Positions 53,590 through 63,405 of a DNA stretch of 64,000 nt are shown piece by piece. The stretch lies in NCBI GenBank assembly GCA_934047225.1, contig OW203984.1, forward strand, positions 8,937,201 to 9,001,200. The letters are read 5' to 3'. The notes under the pieces are model-generated. The model was not told the DNA's origin, did no database searches, and was given only the letters and a program-made list of their open reading frames with translations. Source of the DNA: Ypsolopha sequella. Lineage: Eukaryota; Arthropoda; Insecta; Lepidoptera; Ypsolophidae. Position 1 is the stretch's first letter, and each line of letters starts with the position of its first letter. The position numbers were made by a program, and so were the translations under genes.

Positions 53590-53875
53590 AAATATATCGT
53601 TACGACATGAAACCCCGAGGATCCCCTCAGAAGTGTTCCAATTTGTGAACTGTGAAATGCAAATCACAGTCCATACTCGGTACACCCGCGTTTCTTCGAC
53701 GATTATTACGTCCCAACGTGATGGGTGGTGAGCCCTACCGCCGTACTTCGGGCACAAATAGACGATTTTTAGGGTATGCAGGTTTCCTTACTATGTTTTC
53801 CTTAGTGGACCGAACCTGGATCTCAGGATTGAGAGGCCAGCGTTCTACACCTGAGCTACCGCTGCTTTTCTAATA
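53590..53875 (-). mobile_element. tRNA-derived SINE M, nearly complete
   Basis: The minus strand starts AAGCAGCGGTAGCTCAGGTG (A-box), continues TAGAACGCTGGCCTCTCAAT and GATCCAGGTTCGGTCC (B-box), then AAACCTGCATACCC, and a body with TGCCCGAAGTACGGCGG and ACGTTGGGACGTAATAATCG. Body fragments also lie at 46265-46415 and 60200-60365. The tRNA-like head is degenerate. Confidence 0.7.
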
Positions 53876-53911
53876 AAGATAAATAAATAACACAGCTTAA
53901 GTTGATTTTTA

Positions 53912-54436
53912 GGGTTCCGTAGTACCTAAAAGGTATATGGTGAGAACCCGCTGTCCGTCCATCCGTCCGTAAGTCACAGCCTCATAACTTTAGCAAAGTT
54001 TAAGATAAAGACATGAAATTTAGCACAAAAATAGTATTTATTTGCCCACATATCACAATTAAAAAAAAAACTGAAAAGTTTGAAACTGTTCAAAATATTT
54101 CCAAAACAAAGTGAGAAAATTAAAATATATTATCCTTTAAATAAAATATGGATATCAAATTGTAGATATTAAAAAGTTGATTGTAAAAATATATACTTTT
54201 ACTATGTATTTTTGAGAAATCTTTAAAAAACCATAAAAAAATGTATGTCCCTCCTTATCTCCAAAACTGGTGGACCGAAAAATATGAAAAAAATCATGGT
54301 AATATGTACTTACGTAAATATTTCAGGAAAAATAATGTGAATGAGAAATTCACGAAAAAAAATTACGAAATTAAATTTATCATCCACAATACGAAACCCT
54401 AGGTACGCAAGTCTGACTCGCACTTGGCCGGTTTTT
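53912..54436 (-). mobile_element. dispersed element G copy 3, single core
   Basis: AGGGTTCCGTAGTACCTAAA at the low end and GTCTGACTCGCACTTGGCCG at the high end. Only one TTATCTCCAAAACTGG core is present, against two in 19344-20183 and 46760-47490, which accounts for its shorter length. Confidence 0.75.
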
Positions 54437-54641
54437 CTGTATTGTATTCGTGAGTTGCATCATTTTACTATCACTTTGCCGTTTGACGATCTTATCGGCC
54501 AGTATTTTTTGTACTCACGATTCTGTTTTAGTATCTGTGATAATTAAGCTATATGTTAAAAGTAAAATTTTTTTCATGTGTCTATGTCAGATTATAAGTT
54601 TGATAATAGCAACTTTGAAAAAGTAGTTTATAAACTGCCCC

Positions 54642-54867
54642 CCTATTCTGTATCTTTAATTGCCAACTGGTCTAGGTGCCTATCATCAAAAACCTAGCTA
54701 AAAACGGAACTTTCAAAATTGCTATTAGTGGTTATTGAACTATTTACGAACTGTGTCGTCACTTCAAGTGCGAACATATCCTTAGACAATCGGAATTCGA
54801 TAGTATATATTGTATGTTTTTGATGATAGGCACCCAGTTCAAACGGCAACTAAAGATACGTAATAGG
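54642..54867. mobile_element. MITE E copy 3
   Basis: CCTATTCTGTATCTTTAATT at the left, CAACTAAAGATACGTAATAG at the right, and the same CGAACTGTGTCGTCACTTCA interior as at 17750-17972, in the same orientation. Confidence 0.85.
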
Positions 54868-55093
54868 CCCTCTGGTGTCCATTAAAAGTTTCTTATTTTG
54901 CGTACTGTTTCACTCCAGTGAAAACAACTTTTTATTATCCCTGTTTGTTTCGTCTCTGGAGAACTATTCAGGATAAAAGTGGCACTCTTTTGGTTATAGC
55001 ACAGATACAAATAGAGACTAATTGAAACTACTGAATAATAGGTATGTATAGGTATACTATAAACTTTATACTTAATAATGTTCTTCTTTTCAG

Positions 55094-55150
55094 GTAAGGT
55101 TCAAAGTTTATTTCAACTTTAACGGAGACAAAACTATCACTGGTATAAAG
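55094..55150 (+). CDS. candidate 57-bp internal exon, unidentified protein
   Basis: A pyrimidine-rich acceptor (TGTTCTTCTTTTCAG, ending 55093) and a donor (ATAAAG|GTACGA) bracket 57 bp, a multiple of three, open in one frame as VRFKVYFNFNGDKTITGIK. The alternating hydrophobic pattern looks like beta strands of an extracellular domain, and composition differs from the surrounding AT-rich DNA. I do not recognise the family, and no partner exon was found nearby, so a chance arrangement is quite possible. If real, the window would lie within a multi-exon plus-strand gene with long introns. Confidence 0.3.
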
Positions 55151-55278
55151 GTACGATAATTAATTACTACACAGGCTGTTTATTTGGCCAGCAATTTCCG
55201 TAACAGAGAAGACAACAAAAAAAAAACTTCTTTTTTCAAAAATTTATAAACAATATTTTGGGGGCAAAAAAACGTCTA

Positions 55279-55584
55279 GGGGTCGTTCACAAATTACGTA
55301 ACGCAATTTGGGGGGAGAGGGGAGTGGTGTCCAAGCGTTACGGTCCTGGTATGTGCGGGGGGGCTGTTAAAGTTTGCGTTACGTCATGATTTTAGACAAA
55401 TGGACATTTTTTACGCTTTTCCGTTAGTCCTTATTTTTCGTAGCGCCCAGATTACCTACAGCGTAGCAAAGCTTTTACGCTTTTAAGAGGGTAGGGGAGG
55501 GGTCCCAGCCTAGTGTTACGGTACTTTTACGTGGGGGGGATCGAAAATTTGCGAATTTTGCTTTACGTAATTTGTGAATAACCC
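55279..55584. mobile_element. 306-bp MITE, TIR GGGGTCGTTCACAAATTACG
   Basis: The left end GGGTCGTTCACAAATTACGT, AACGC pairs with GCTTTACGTAATTTGTGAAT, AACCC. The interior holds two GGGG-rich blocks with GCGTTACGT and GTGTTACGGTAC. I recall this terminus as widespread in insects; no transposase is encoded here. Confidence 0.8.
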
Positions 55585-55999
55585 GCTAGTGTACGATAGA
55601 AAAAACATGATGAAATTGACTCATCACTGGCAGAGCGACGGCGCAGCGGGGTGGGGAGGAACACCCAAGTAGGTATGTACTAGCGCGTCACGCCACCGCC
55701 GCAGTAACCATTTATCTAGATAATTTTAGGACATCAATAAGGGCATAACTCCTTCTTCAAGTGGTATACATTTTTTATTCTGGTTTTTGGAATAAGCATC
55801 ATGTATACTAATATTCATGTAATGCAAGTTGTGGACCAAATGGACACCCTGTATAATATGTATAAAATATAATATGTAGATAAACATATAAATACCAAAT
55901 ATACTCTATATTAATATGTATACATACAATATATTACCAGCGTCAATAAAACTTAAATTGAGAATTGAAATAGAAATAGTTCCATCTTTTCCATAAGGG
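55585..55999. other. no gene; balanced patch and a transposon-end-like word
   Basis: 55610-55710 is GC-richer (GGCAGAGCGACGGCGCAGCG). TGGACACCCTGTATAATATG at 55839 resembles a common insect transposon end. No second end found. Confidence 0.3.
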
Positions 56000-56360
56000 C
56001 ACAGGGGACACTAGCCCAGGGCCCCCATTTTCATGGGGCCTCAGAGTGCCAACATTTTTAAATGATAATTTTCCTATATTTACACTAAATAAGGCAAATA
56101 TAAACAATATGCACAAATACATAGAAATAAAATAGCCACATCTATTTAATGTTTTCTTCGAACGATTTTGCAACAATTTGCCTTTCTTTATATTTGCACA
56201 ATTTAAGCTCATATTATTAACAGTTCCATCAATATTTTAAATTAACACATAGCTTATATTTTATTAAATTTTACCAAGAAAAACACACTGATGTTTTCAT
56301 CAAAAGAGCCCCTCAAACTCAGTGTGCCCCAGGGCCCCTGCATGGCCTAAGACGGCCCTG
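56000..56360. repeat. segment bounded by two CCCAGGGCCCC...CATGGGGCC-type blocks
   Basis: CCCAGGGCCCCCATTTTCAT followed by GGGGCCTCAGAGTGCC (56016) and GTGCCCCAGGGCCCCTGCAT plus GGCCTAAGACGG (56321) are related GC-rich blocks in the same orientation around AT-rich DNA. The 89-codon frame inside shows no domain. Confidence 0.4.
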
Positions 56361-56640
56361 GCCAAATTCACGCTTGGCAGTCTATAATAATAATGTTTAT
56401 TTTCATAATAAGAACTTAAGATTAGTACATTCAAAAGGATCTTACGGCTAGTGAAAATGATTTTTTGCCTAAACTAAACTACAAAAGTAGCCTGTATTTT
56501 AGGCATAGAGTTAAAAAAGAGTATAAAAGGACTAAAATTACAATTTTATGCTTAAAAATCAAATAAATTTTTCCTTAGGATAACAAAGTAAAACTTATTT
56601 AAATAAGCTTTTAAACTAGAACAGTTTCATTACATCTAAT
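56361..56640. repeat. retroposon-tail-like patch
   Basis: TAATAATAATGTTTATTTTC, AGGATCTTACGGCTAG and TTTTAGGCATAGAG recall the 3' ends of insect non-LTR elements read from the other strand. Confidence 0.35.
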
Positions 56641-56918
56641 AGTTATACAACGTGTAACAGAAAGGTGTAACCATATTTGAAGAGCTTATTCAGTCAATGG
56701 TATAGAACAACTTTTACTATGGAACAAACCCTGTATCTCGAAAAAAAAAAATTAACTGTTTCATAGAAAAATGCAATGCCGCTCGGCTGAAATGTATGGA
56801 AGGGCAAGTTTTTTTTTTGAGATTTCAGGGTTGGCTCCATAGTAAAAGTTGTTCTATACCATTGACTGAATAAGCTCTTCAAATATGGTTACACCTTTCT
56901 GTTACACCTTGTATAACT
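56641..56918. mobile_element. 278-bp MITE, TIR AGTTATACAACGTGTAACAG
   Basis: About 90-bp arms pair: AGTTATACAACGTGTAACAG to CTGTTACACCTTGTATAACT, TTTGAAGAGCTTATTCAGTC, and ACTTTTACTATGGA with its complement. The loop has an A-run and a T-run. No ORF. Confidence 0.8.
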
Positions 56919-56989
56919 GAGAGTACCTAGGTTCTCCGTCTCGGCACCACAGTATGAAATTTGAGCGATCGAAAATATACTCATTGACT

Positions 56990-57110
56990 GCTCTAATGTT
57001 TTTAATGCTATCTGTATTTCCAAGTGCAAGTATAGGCGGATATATTATGGTATATTATGGATAGAAATGTCGCCTTTTCTATTCCCAAGGTCTATTGACT
57101 CGGCTAATAG
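56990..57110 (+). repeat. dispersed repeat I copy 2
   Basis: TAATGCTATCTGTATTTCCA, TATAGGCGGATATA and TTTCTATTCCCAAGGTCTAT plus GACTCGGC correspond to 24700-24830. The TATGG words are locally duplicated. Confidence 0.5.
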
Positions 57111-57344
57111 ATCTACTTTAGACGAAATTAATATAGCCCTTATAAAAGGAACCCATGAGGCGTTTTTGAATAATGAAATGAAAAATAAGATCCTTTTAAA
57201 GTTTCCTCTTTCAATATCTCGCTCCAGGAATTAATTAAATTGTGAAGACTTGAATGATTTCCGGCAATTAATCTTATGTTTAATAAATAAATAGCAGTAG
57301 AAGTATGAACGAATAGGTTTATTGAAAATTTGTTATCAATAATT

Positions 57345-57720
57345 TGGTAGGTCGTAAATTAATGAATGAACACTTTATTGCGCTGAAAATTAAAATAAAA
57401 CACAGAACACAGAAAAACAAAAGGCAAGGGTGGACTTATTCCTTAAAGAAATTTCTTCCAGTCAACCGATATGGTGTGGAGAAAGAAAAAATTTACAAGT
57501 GAAGTTATTATATTTGTGCAAAAAGAAAAATAATATTCTTCAAGCCTTATATTTTACTATAATACACTACATACACAAATACATAAGTACATACATACAA
57601 ATAAAGTAGCATAGTCAGTCTAGTCAGAGAGATGAAAGGTAATCATTTTTCAGGTTAAATCTAAAAGAGGACACAGAAGGAAGATTTCTGAGGGTTTGCG
57701 GAAGTTCATTCCAAAGTAGT
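57345..57720 (-). repeat. LINE/SINE 3'-end relic
   Basis: ATGAATGAACACTTTATTGC, CAAGGGTGGACTTATTCCTT and TCTTCCAGTCAACCGATATG form a set I recall from 3' regions of lepidopteran non-LTR elements (read here tail-first). No coding part remains. Confidence 0.45.
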
Positions 57721-58280
57721 TCACATTGTATTTTTGTATAACATACAAGTTTTTAGATTTATGTATATTCACACTTTATTGATTTTCACTTAATTTACTG
57801 AACTTTCATATCATGATTTTGTCTATCCCCCATTTTAATTTTCTTGTGATAATTATTTCTTCAGCACACAAAGGCTGGCTGGAAGAAATCGCTTCAACTG
57901 ATAAGTCCGCACTTGTACAAAATTATGTTTTCATAACTCTGTTTCTTTTTTTATATGTCTTTGTGTAGAATCAAGTTTCCATTCATTCATTCATTTACTA
58001 GTATTATTTATCGGCCAATATAAATGGTAAGGTTGAAATATTTGAAAGTATTTTTGTAATGATTTCTGCAAAATTACTTTTTCTTTATTAGCTTTCCTTT
58101 TTACAACACTCATCTAACATATGTTTTTGAAATTGAGATACAATGTATGTGCATACATCATAGACATCATAATAATATTTTGTGAATTCAACGTTTGGCT
58201 ATCAACATTTTGTTGTCAACTTTCTGGGTCAGAAGGGAAAATGAAGTTAATTTTTGAAAATTTTTGTTTAATACTTTTTT
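57721..58280. other. AT-rich stretch, nothing recognised
   Basis: No domain-bearing frame or repeat boundary. Confidence 0.3.
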
Positions 58281-58625
58281 ATGTTGACGTATTGTAATAC
58301 CGATCATTTCTATACCATTGTTATTTTAGTACTTGGGACGCATCGAAATAATATGGGACGTAATGAACCTAAAGGTTCTAAAACTTACAATAAAAATATG
58401 GTGACGTACTTACAATACTGGCACCCACGGGTCAGGCTATGTCTATATTGGGGCCACAAAATCATTTATAGTTTTCGGTTAAGGCCCTACGCATCCAACA
58501 CAATAATCGTTTTAAGTAATTTTGAACTCAATGATATTGTCAGAAAGTCTACATTAGAACGCTCGCTTCGTGCTCTGCGAGCACGCATAATCAGTGAATT
58601 TGCGAGGTTTTTCTGGAATTTCTGA
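58281..58625 (+). other. 114-codon open frame, doubtful coding
   Basis: After the mariner fragment it is among the longest open frames. It reads MLTYCNTDHFYTIVILVLGT, later MGRNEPKGSKTYNKNMV and an Arg/Leu-rich STLERSLRALRARIISEFAR helix-like end. No domain, splice context or homologous copy was seen. A 24-bp stretch inside it (58394-58417) recurs exactly at 59655-59678, arguing for repeat DNA. Confidence 0.2.
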
Positions 58626-59070
58626 AAAAGTGTTGAGAAATAAATAAAAATGGGTCAATAAGTGTCTTTAAATATCTGTAAAGAAAATTCAGGAAAAGTT
58701 TTAATTCTCTCCGTTGAACACCTTTGCTATAAACACATTTATTCGCAGTTTGAGGAGCTTACTTTGTGATTTTTTTCTATCAAGTGAAGTTAACTCAATT
58801 ACGTTTTTAGATCAACTTGTGTTTAGAGTATATCCTCTATTGTAACATATATTTAACTTGTATTTGAATGAGATATTGAACTGACAATATTATTTAAACA
58901 AAATGCTCATTTTGGAATGGCAGGGCCTTAAGACCACAGAACTATTAATAAGGAATAGAAATGCCATGAAAGCCGTGACTGCGATGCACCGATTTGATCA
59001 ATACGTCAAGACATACCCCGCGGGTCTCTCATTTCTCAACCTAACGCGTTAGAACAAACATATTGTAAAA

Positions 59071-59150
59071 ATGGTGTATTGCAGCGTGGAAAATTGTTCT
59101 AACTCTTCAAATAACGCAAATAAGACATCCAAAGTAATTTCATTTCACTC
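59071..59150 (+). CDS. candidate first exon of a second THAP-domain protein
   Basis: The ATG at 59071 opens MVYCSVENCSNSSNNANKTS, then KVISFH and a split Ser codon before GTGAGT at 59151, a near-consensus splice donor; the exon therefore ends in phase 2. Cys4 and Cys9 (C-x4-C) and the V-I-S-F-H-S segment fit the start of a THAP C2CH zinc finger, where F-H-x-F-P is the usual continuation. The remaining C-x2-H pair and AVPTIF-type end were not found downstream in this window. An ORF on the minus strand (59099-59281) overlaps and is not supported. Host gene, domesticated transposase or relic cannot be told apart. Confidence 0.5.
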
Positions 59151-60199
59151 GTGAGTAATTTAAACATGTATATACTGTGATATTTACAGATTAAACCTTG
59201 CGGTAAATAAAATTTCAACCTTACCTTGAAATGTGTATCGTTGTAGCGAGTAGCGTTGAAATTAGACAATATTTTGTCCATTGCAGGTTATAATGAGTTA
59301 GAATATTAACGCCGCAATGTATATTTTTTCAAACATTACCAACACGGACCTACTTGTGTCATAGTACGACCACTGGTCATGGCTATTTATACATATGTAT
59401 AAAAGCTTGGCACAGTGCTATGACGTGTTTGGTATTTTACATCTAAGCTTTATAGAAATACGGTGTTATTTTGGCTGTATTAAGACGGGTGAATCTATGT
59501 GTGCGACCTGTATGTTTACTAACTAGGTAATACTACGTTATGCCAAAAAGCGGTGACAGTTGTGCTCGTATAAAATTTGTGTCACGCCATCCCCGTGGTT
59601 AAGATATTTCTTGGTGAAATATTTTTTTGTGTTTTTTATTTTTTATTTTGGTATAAATATGGTGACGTACTTACAATATAAATATGGAGGTAATTTAAGG
59701 TAAGTACCCTGTACAGATGACGGGATGTTGATTGTTAATAAAGCCCACTTTTCGTTGTCAAGTTGAAATAATCAGCTCGCTGGAAGCTTAAACTTTGCTT
59801 TCAGGATTTTCATTGTCACTTGTCACTTCTCTAAGGGCTTATTTGCTTTAAAATTAAATGTACAGACCGCAATTTAAACCTTACTTTTATGAATCTTTAA
59901 GGAGTCTCTCAGAAATCGACTCTTACAGCAAAGCTTTTAACTTCTAAGAACAACTAGAAATCTTCTGGGACCCCGGAAAAAATGAGGAAAACCTTGTTGA
60001 TGACGTAATTGAAAGAAATTCTATAAAACATAAACAATAAAAAATAAAATGAAATGAACATTAACCATCAATTTGAACGAAACATTAGGCAATACGTATA
60101 ACATACACATTGCAATAAAAAATATTGAATGCTTTTCGGTGACAATGTTACTCGGCACTAATGAGATGGCTAGATGCTAGATACTAAGTAAAAATATCC
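59151..60199. other. possible first intron; no further exon recognised
   Basis: If the THAP-like exon is real, this would be intron. I found no acceptor followed by a THAP continuation (HRFP...C..H). Confidence 0.3.
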
Positions 60200-60365
60200 T
60201 CAAGACATGAGTCCCTGAGGGGGTGTCTGAGGTGTTTTCAAGTGTGAATTGTGACATGCAAGCAGTTCCCACTTGGTGCACCCGCTTTTCACCGACGATT
60301 ATTAAGTCCGAAACGTGATAGGTGGTGACCGATATGGCCGCACTTCGGCCACAAATGGTGCCTTC
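60200..60365 (-). mobile_element. SINE M body fragment
   Basis: CCCTGAGGGGGTGTCTGAGG, CACCCGCTTTTCACCGACGA, TTATTAAGTCCG and ACGTGATAGGTGGTGACC align with 53605-53755. The tRNA-like head is missing. Confidence 0.65.
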
Positions 60366-60485
60366 TTAATCAGGCAGATCGAACACAAATTAATAAGCAC
60401 CGTGTGGATTAAATCCAAATGAATGATCTAAAGATTCTAAAGGATGAACCAAACGAATCCTCCCTGGACGAGAATACCCTAAATA

Positions 60486-60541
60486 TTGAAACTACGATAG
60501 AAATAAATTTCTATGTTTGAACACTTGGCGATTTATCCATC
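60486..60541. repeat. solo terminus of the 39.3-41.0 kb inverted-repeat element
   Basis: AACTACGATAGAAATAAATT, TCTATGTTTGAACACTTGGC and GATTTATCC match 40979-41031 in order and orientation. It ends close to the SINE-like element that follows. Confidence 0.65.
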
Positions 60542-60555
60542 GCAAGGAAATATAA

Positions 60556-60686
60556 ATTAACATTATATCATTGCAGTATAGAAACGCAGAAAGAAAAGTA
60601 AATCTGGATGTGAGGAGCTCTGAACCGGGATTCGAACCCGAGACCTCTCGCTTACCGGGCGATTGCTGCAATGATATAATGTTAAT
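60556..60686 (-). mobile_element. SINE F copy 2 in foldback form
   Basis: The tRNA-derived middle (minus strand: CAATCGCCCGGTAAGCGAGA, GGTCTCGGGTTCGAATCCCG) and the body TCACATCCAGATTTAC match 18608-18752. The D-arm and acceptor are missing and replaced by an inverted copy of the SINE tail, so the unit is bounded by perfect 21-bp inverted repeats, 60556-60576 and 60666-60686. Confidence 0.75.
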
Positions 60687-63142
60687 CTAGATATTGAAGA
60701 TAGCTAAATTAACTTAAAGGAAACTTTATTTCAATTTTAAAGTAAATAAAAACTGCATTCGAAGAATTTTTAAAACTTATCTGGCTGAAACAGGAAGCGT
60801 ATTTATAAATCCGCATACAGCACAGACGTAAGTGGATTCGAAAAATCCACATTTTTTTTTGGTATCGCCTAAATTAAAATTTTCATACTTTCTTTCCCGG
60901 GGGCATACGTTTGGTTCACCCTGTATACCACTCGCCAAAATTATGTCTAATAAAGTATATTAAAATTTCAACATCTAAACCGATGGAAGTATTGACGGAA
61001 TACCGTTCAATATTCCTTTATATATATTTTATTATAATTCAAAGGGACTTGTTCATTAACCTCGTATTCGAGTCTTTAATAAGATTTCTAGCTGTTATTC
61101 AAATTTAAAACATTAAGCTATTTTCTAAGCCGTTGACAGTAAAGTTTTGCCACTTCAGTTGGCAGTCCCCATTACTTTTTCGTATGGTAATATGTGGTGA
61201 TGACATTATTGAAGGTCAAATGAAAGACATAAAATTTTTTCATATGCATGCTTATTCTAAACGGAGTGTCTAATCGTCCGTCGGCGAAATGACATGTTAA
61301 AATGTTGTAGACACGACTTGTAAAAGGGTATAGCACTATCAAAGACTGATACAAACAATTGATATCTAGAACTCGAATTTTAAAAACATCAGCAACTGAC
61401 AAGCCTTATAATCCCTGGGATCATATCAACGTCACAAGATGTACCTATATGTCATTTCCCTATATCAACACCGTACTGAATAAACTAACATCATAACATT
61501 CGAGCAACTCGTAGGTAGGTACGTAAAATAAATTCCGTGCAAGCTATGATACTGGTTTACCCCAAACAAATATTGAACCAGCGTATTATGATCACATTTT
61601 CTTTTATAAACCCTTTGCTATCGCTTTATCCAAAGTATAACACGGGGATACGAAAGGTTTTCTTTTATATTTTAGAAAAAAAAAAGGTAGCATATGTACG
61701 TCAGGATTACAGGAAGGTCTGATGGGTTTCGCAATGAAGAGTTTTCGCTCAATATTTTATTTATATCAAAGCTTTTATGTACTTTTGTTTGAATTTTATG
61801 TATACAAGTGTGGAGTTTTTGGTTTGTCCGAGCTCTGTTTAACGGTTGAATAGCTGACAAAAGAATAAAGGATTCTTTTTGCATACTTTATGAATTTCAG
61901 TGATTTCGAATACTTTTGTATTTTTATAGGCGAGTAGAGCTTTTTATTTAATCTTTGATTCAAAGAAACATGTTAAGTTTATCCCGATTTTGTCTTCTTT
62001 TTCAAATTTTTTTAGACTGTGAATACAATTTTGAAAAACACATATGTCGTATTAAACCCCTTGATTTTAATATTTTGACCATCCCATAAATGTTACTTGC
62101 ATTTTCCGGCATCCAATGGAACCGCAAAGATAGGCCATTAAGCCCATAGTTAACTTTGATCTAAATACCAAATTTGAGTTTTATTAGGTTTCGGACAAAA
62201 AGCTTCTAACAAAATAAAACGGCCGTCATATTAAAAACCAATCCCTCTTGTTGCGCCTTGAAATCGCGAACTTTTTTAGCGGCCCACTTCCATTGAGAGG
62301 ATATACTTAGACAAGACATGCAAAATTAAAGCGATGGTGCAGGATATTTGTCTGAATTTTGCTTTTATTTAGGAAAAGAACGTGACAACTACGTTTACAG
62401 TATTAGGAACTTGTTCCCTTTTGTATTGTTTATATTCACGAAGTATAGATAATTATTGTAAAAACCAATAAATGCAAACCATTTATCGAGTTCCATGTAG
62501 ACACATAACAAAAATCGTAAATTGAGTCTTCAGAAAATAATGAAGAAATATTTTATACATAATGAGAATAAAAAAAACATTCAAATACAATTTCGTCTGT
62601 TGAAACAGCGAAAAGGTCTGTCTCAGCATAATCATTGCGAGTAAAATAACCACAACTCGCTGTTTTTTTGCGATCTCACAGGCTCTTTGAAAAATTGTGG
62701 TGCAATATACATATTAATTCCGTAAAATAATACAGGTATAAACTCAAAGTTGTAGCATTGCAATATTTGTAATACTTCTTGATCCTTATTTTTCGATAAC
62801 CTATAAAACGATAGTTTTGCTGGCACTCGAAGCCAAATGTAACTTTTTAAATCTAAATTTCAAAATGTCCTCTTTTCGTAAAACTAAAACAAAAGAATGA
62901 CTTCTTGGGAGAATTTTCCAAAGAAGCATCCTTGCAGATAAAAAAAATTATAAATATCTGAACTTATTTATTATTACCATATTCCTACTGATAAAACTTT
63001 GTCACTGCTGAAATTGAAAGGCTGCCTAACTGCAGGTATGTAAATATAATAATTCAATGTGAAACTCTGTCCTAGTCATGTCTAGCTCACTAAGACTGAA
63101 CTGGTATTTGATGCGTCTTGGACAGTTCTTCAGTTACTGTCC
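60687..63142. other. no gene recognised
   Basis: AT-rich DNA with frames of 61-76 codons on both strands and no recognisable domain. No repeat with another copy in the window. Confidence 0.3.
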
Positions 63143-63405
63143 TTGTTTCAGCCTTTCCTTTTGGACTACAATCTTCCTACTCTCCTCTCCTATCCTGTTC
63201 TACCTTCGACCACTATCTTCGACAATAGACGGAAGTATCTGGACGCTCTGCCACTCGAGCTTGATAGCCGCCTGCGCTCACCTAGTACTAAATCGAGGCC
63301 AGTGCTGTTTTTTTGTAAATACTTTTATGAACCTGGATGGCGATTCTGGCACGTGCGGAAAAACTGCGAAAGCAGATTTCATGTGATATTAAAACAAGAT
63401 TTCTA
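63143..63405 (+). pseudogene. possible reverse-transcriptase C-terminal remnant
   Basis: One frame reads YNLPTLLSYPVLPS, then FDNRRKYLDALPLELDSRLR, then SPSTKSRPVLFF and a Trp/Arg-rich tail. LNLPTL...RR-YLD-LFLYK...SP is a pattern I recall from the C-terminal part of insect non-LTR reverse transcriptases, so a mutated fragment is plausible. A second frame overlaps it. Alternatively CCTTGTTTCAG at 63141-63151 and TTTTTT|GTAAAT at 63318 could bound a host exon. Neither is secure. Confidence 0.3.
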
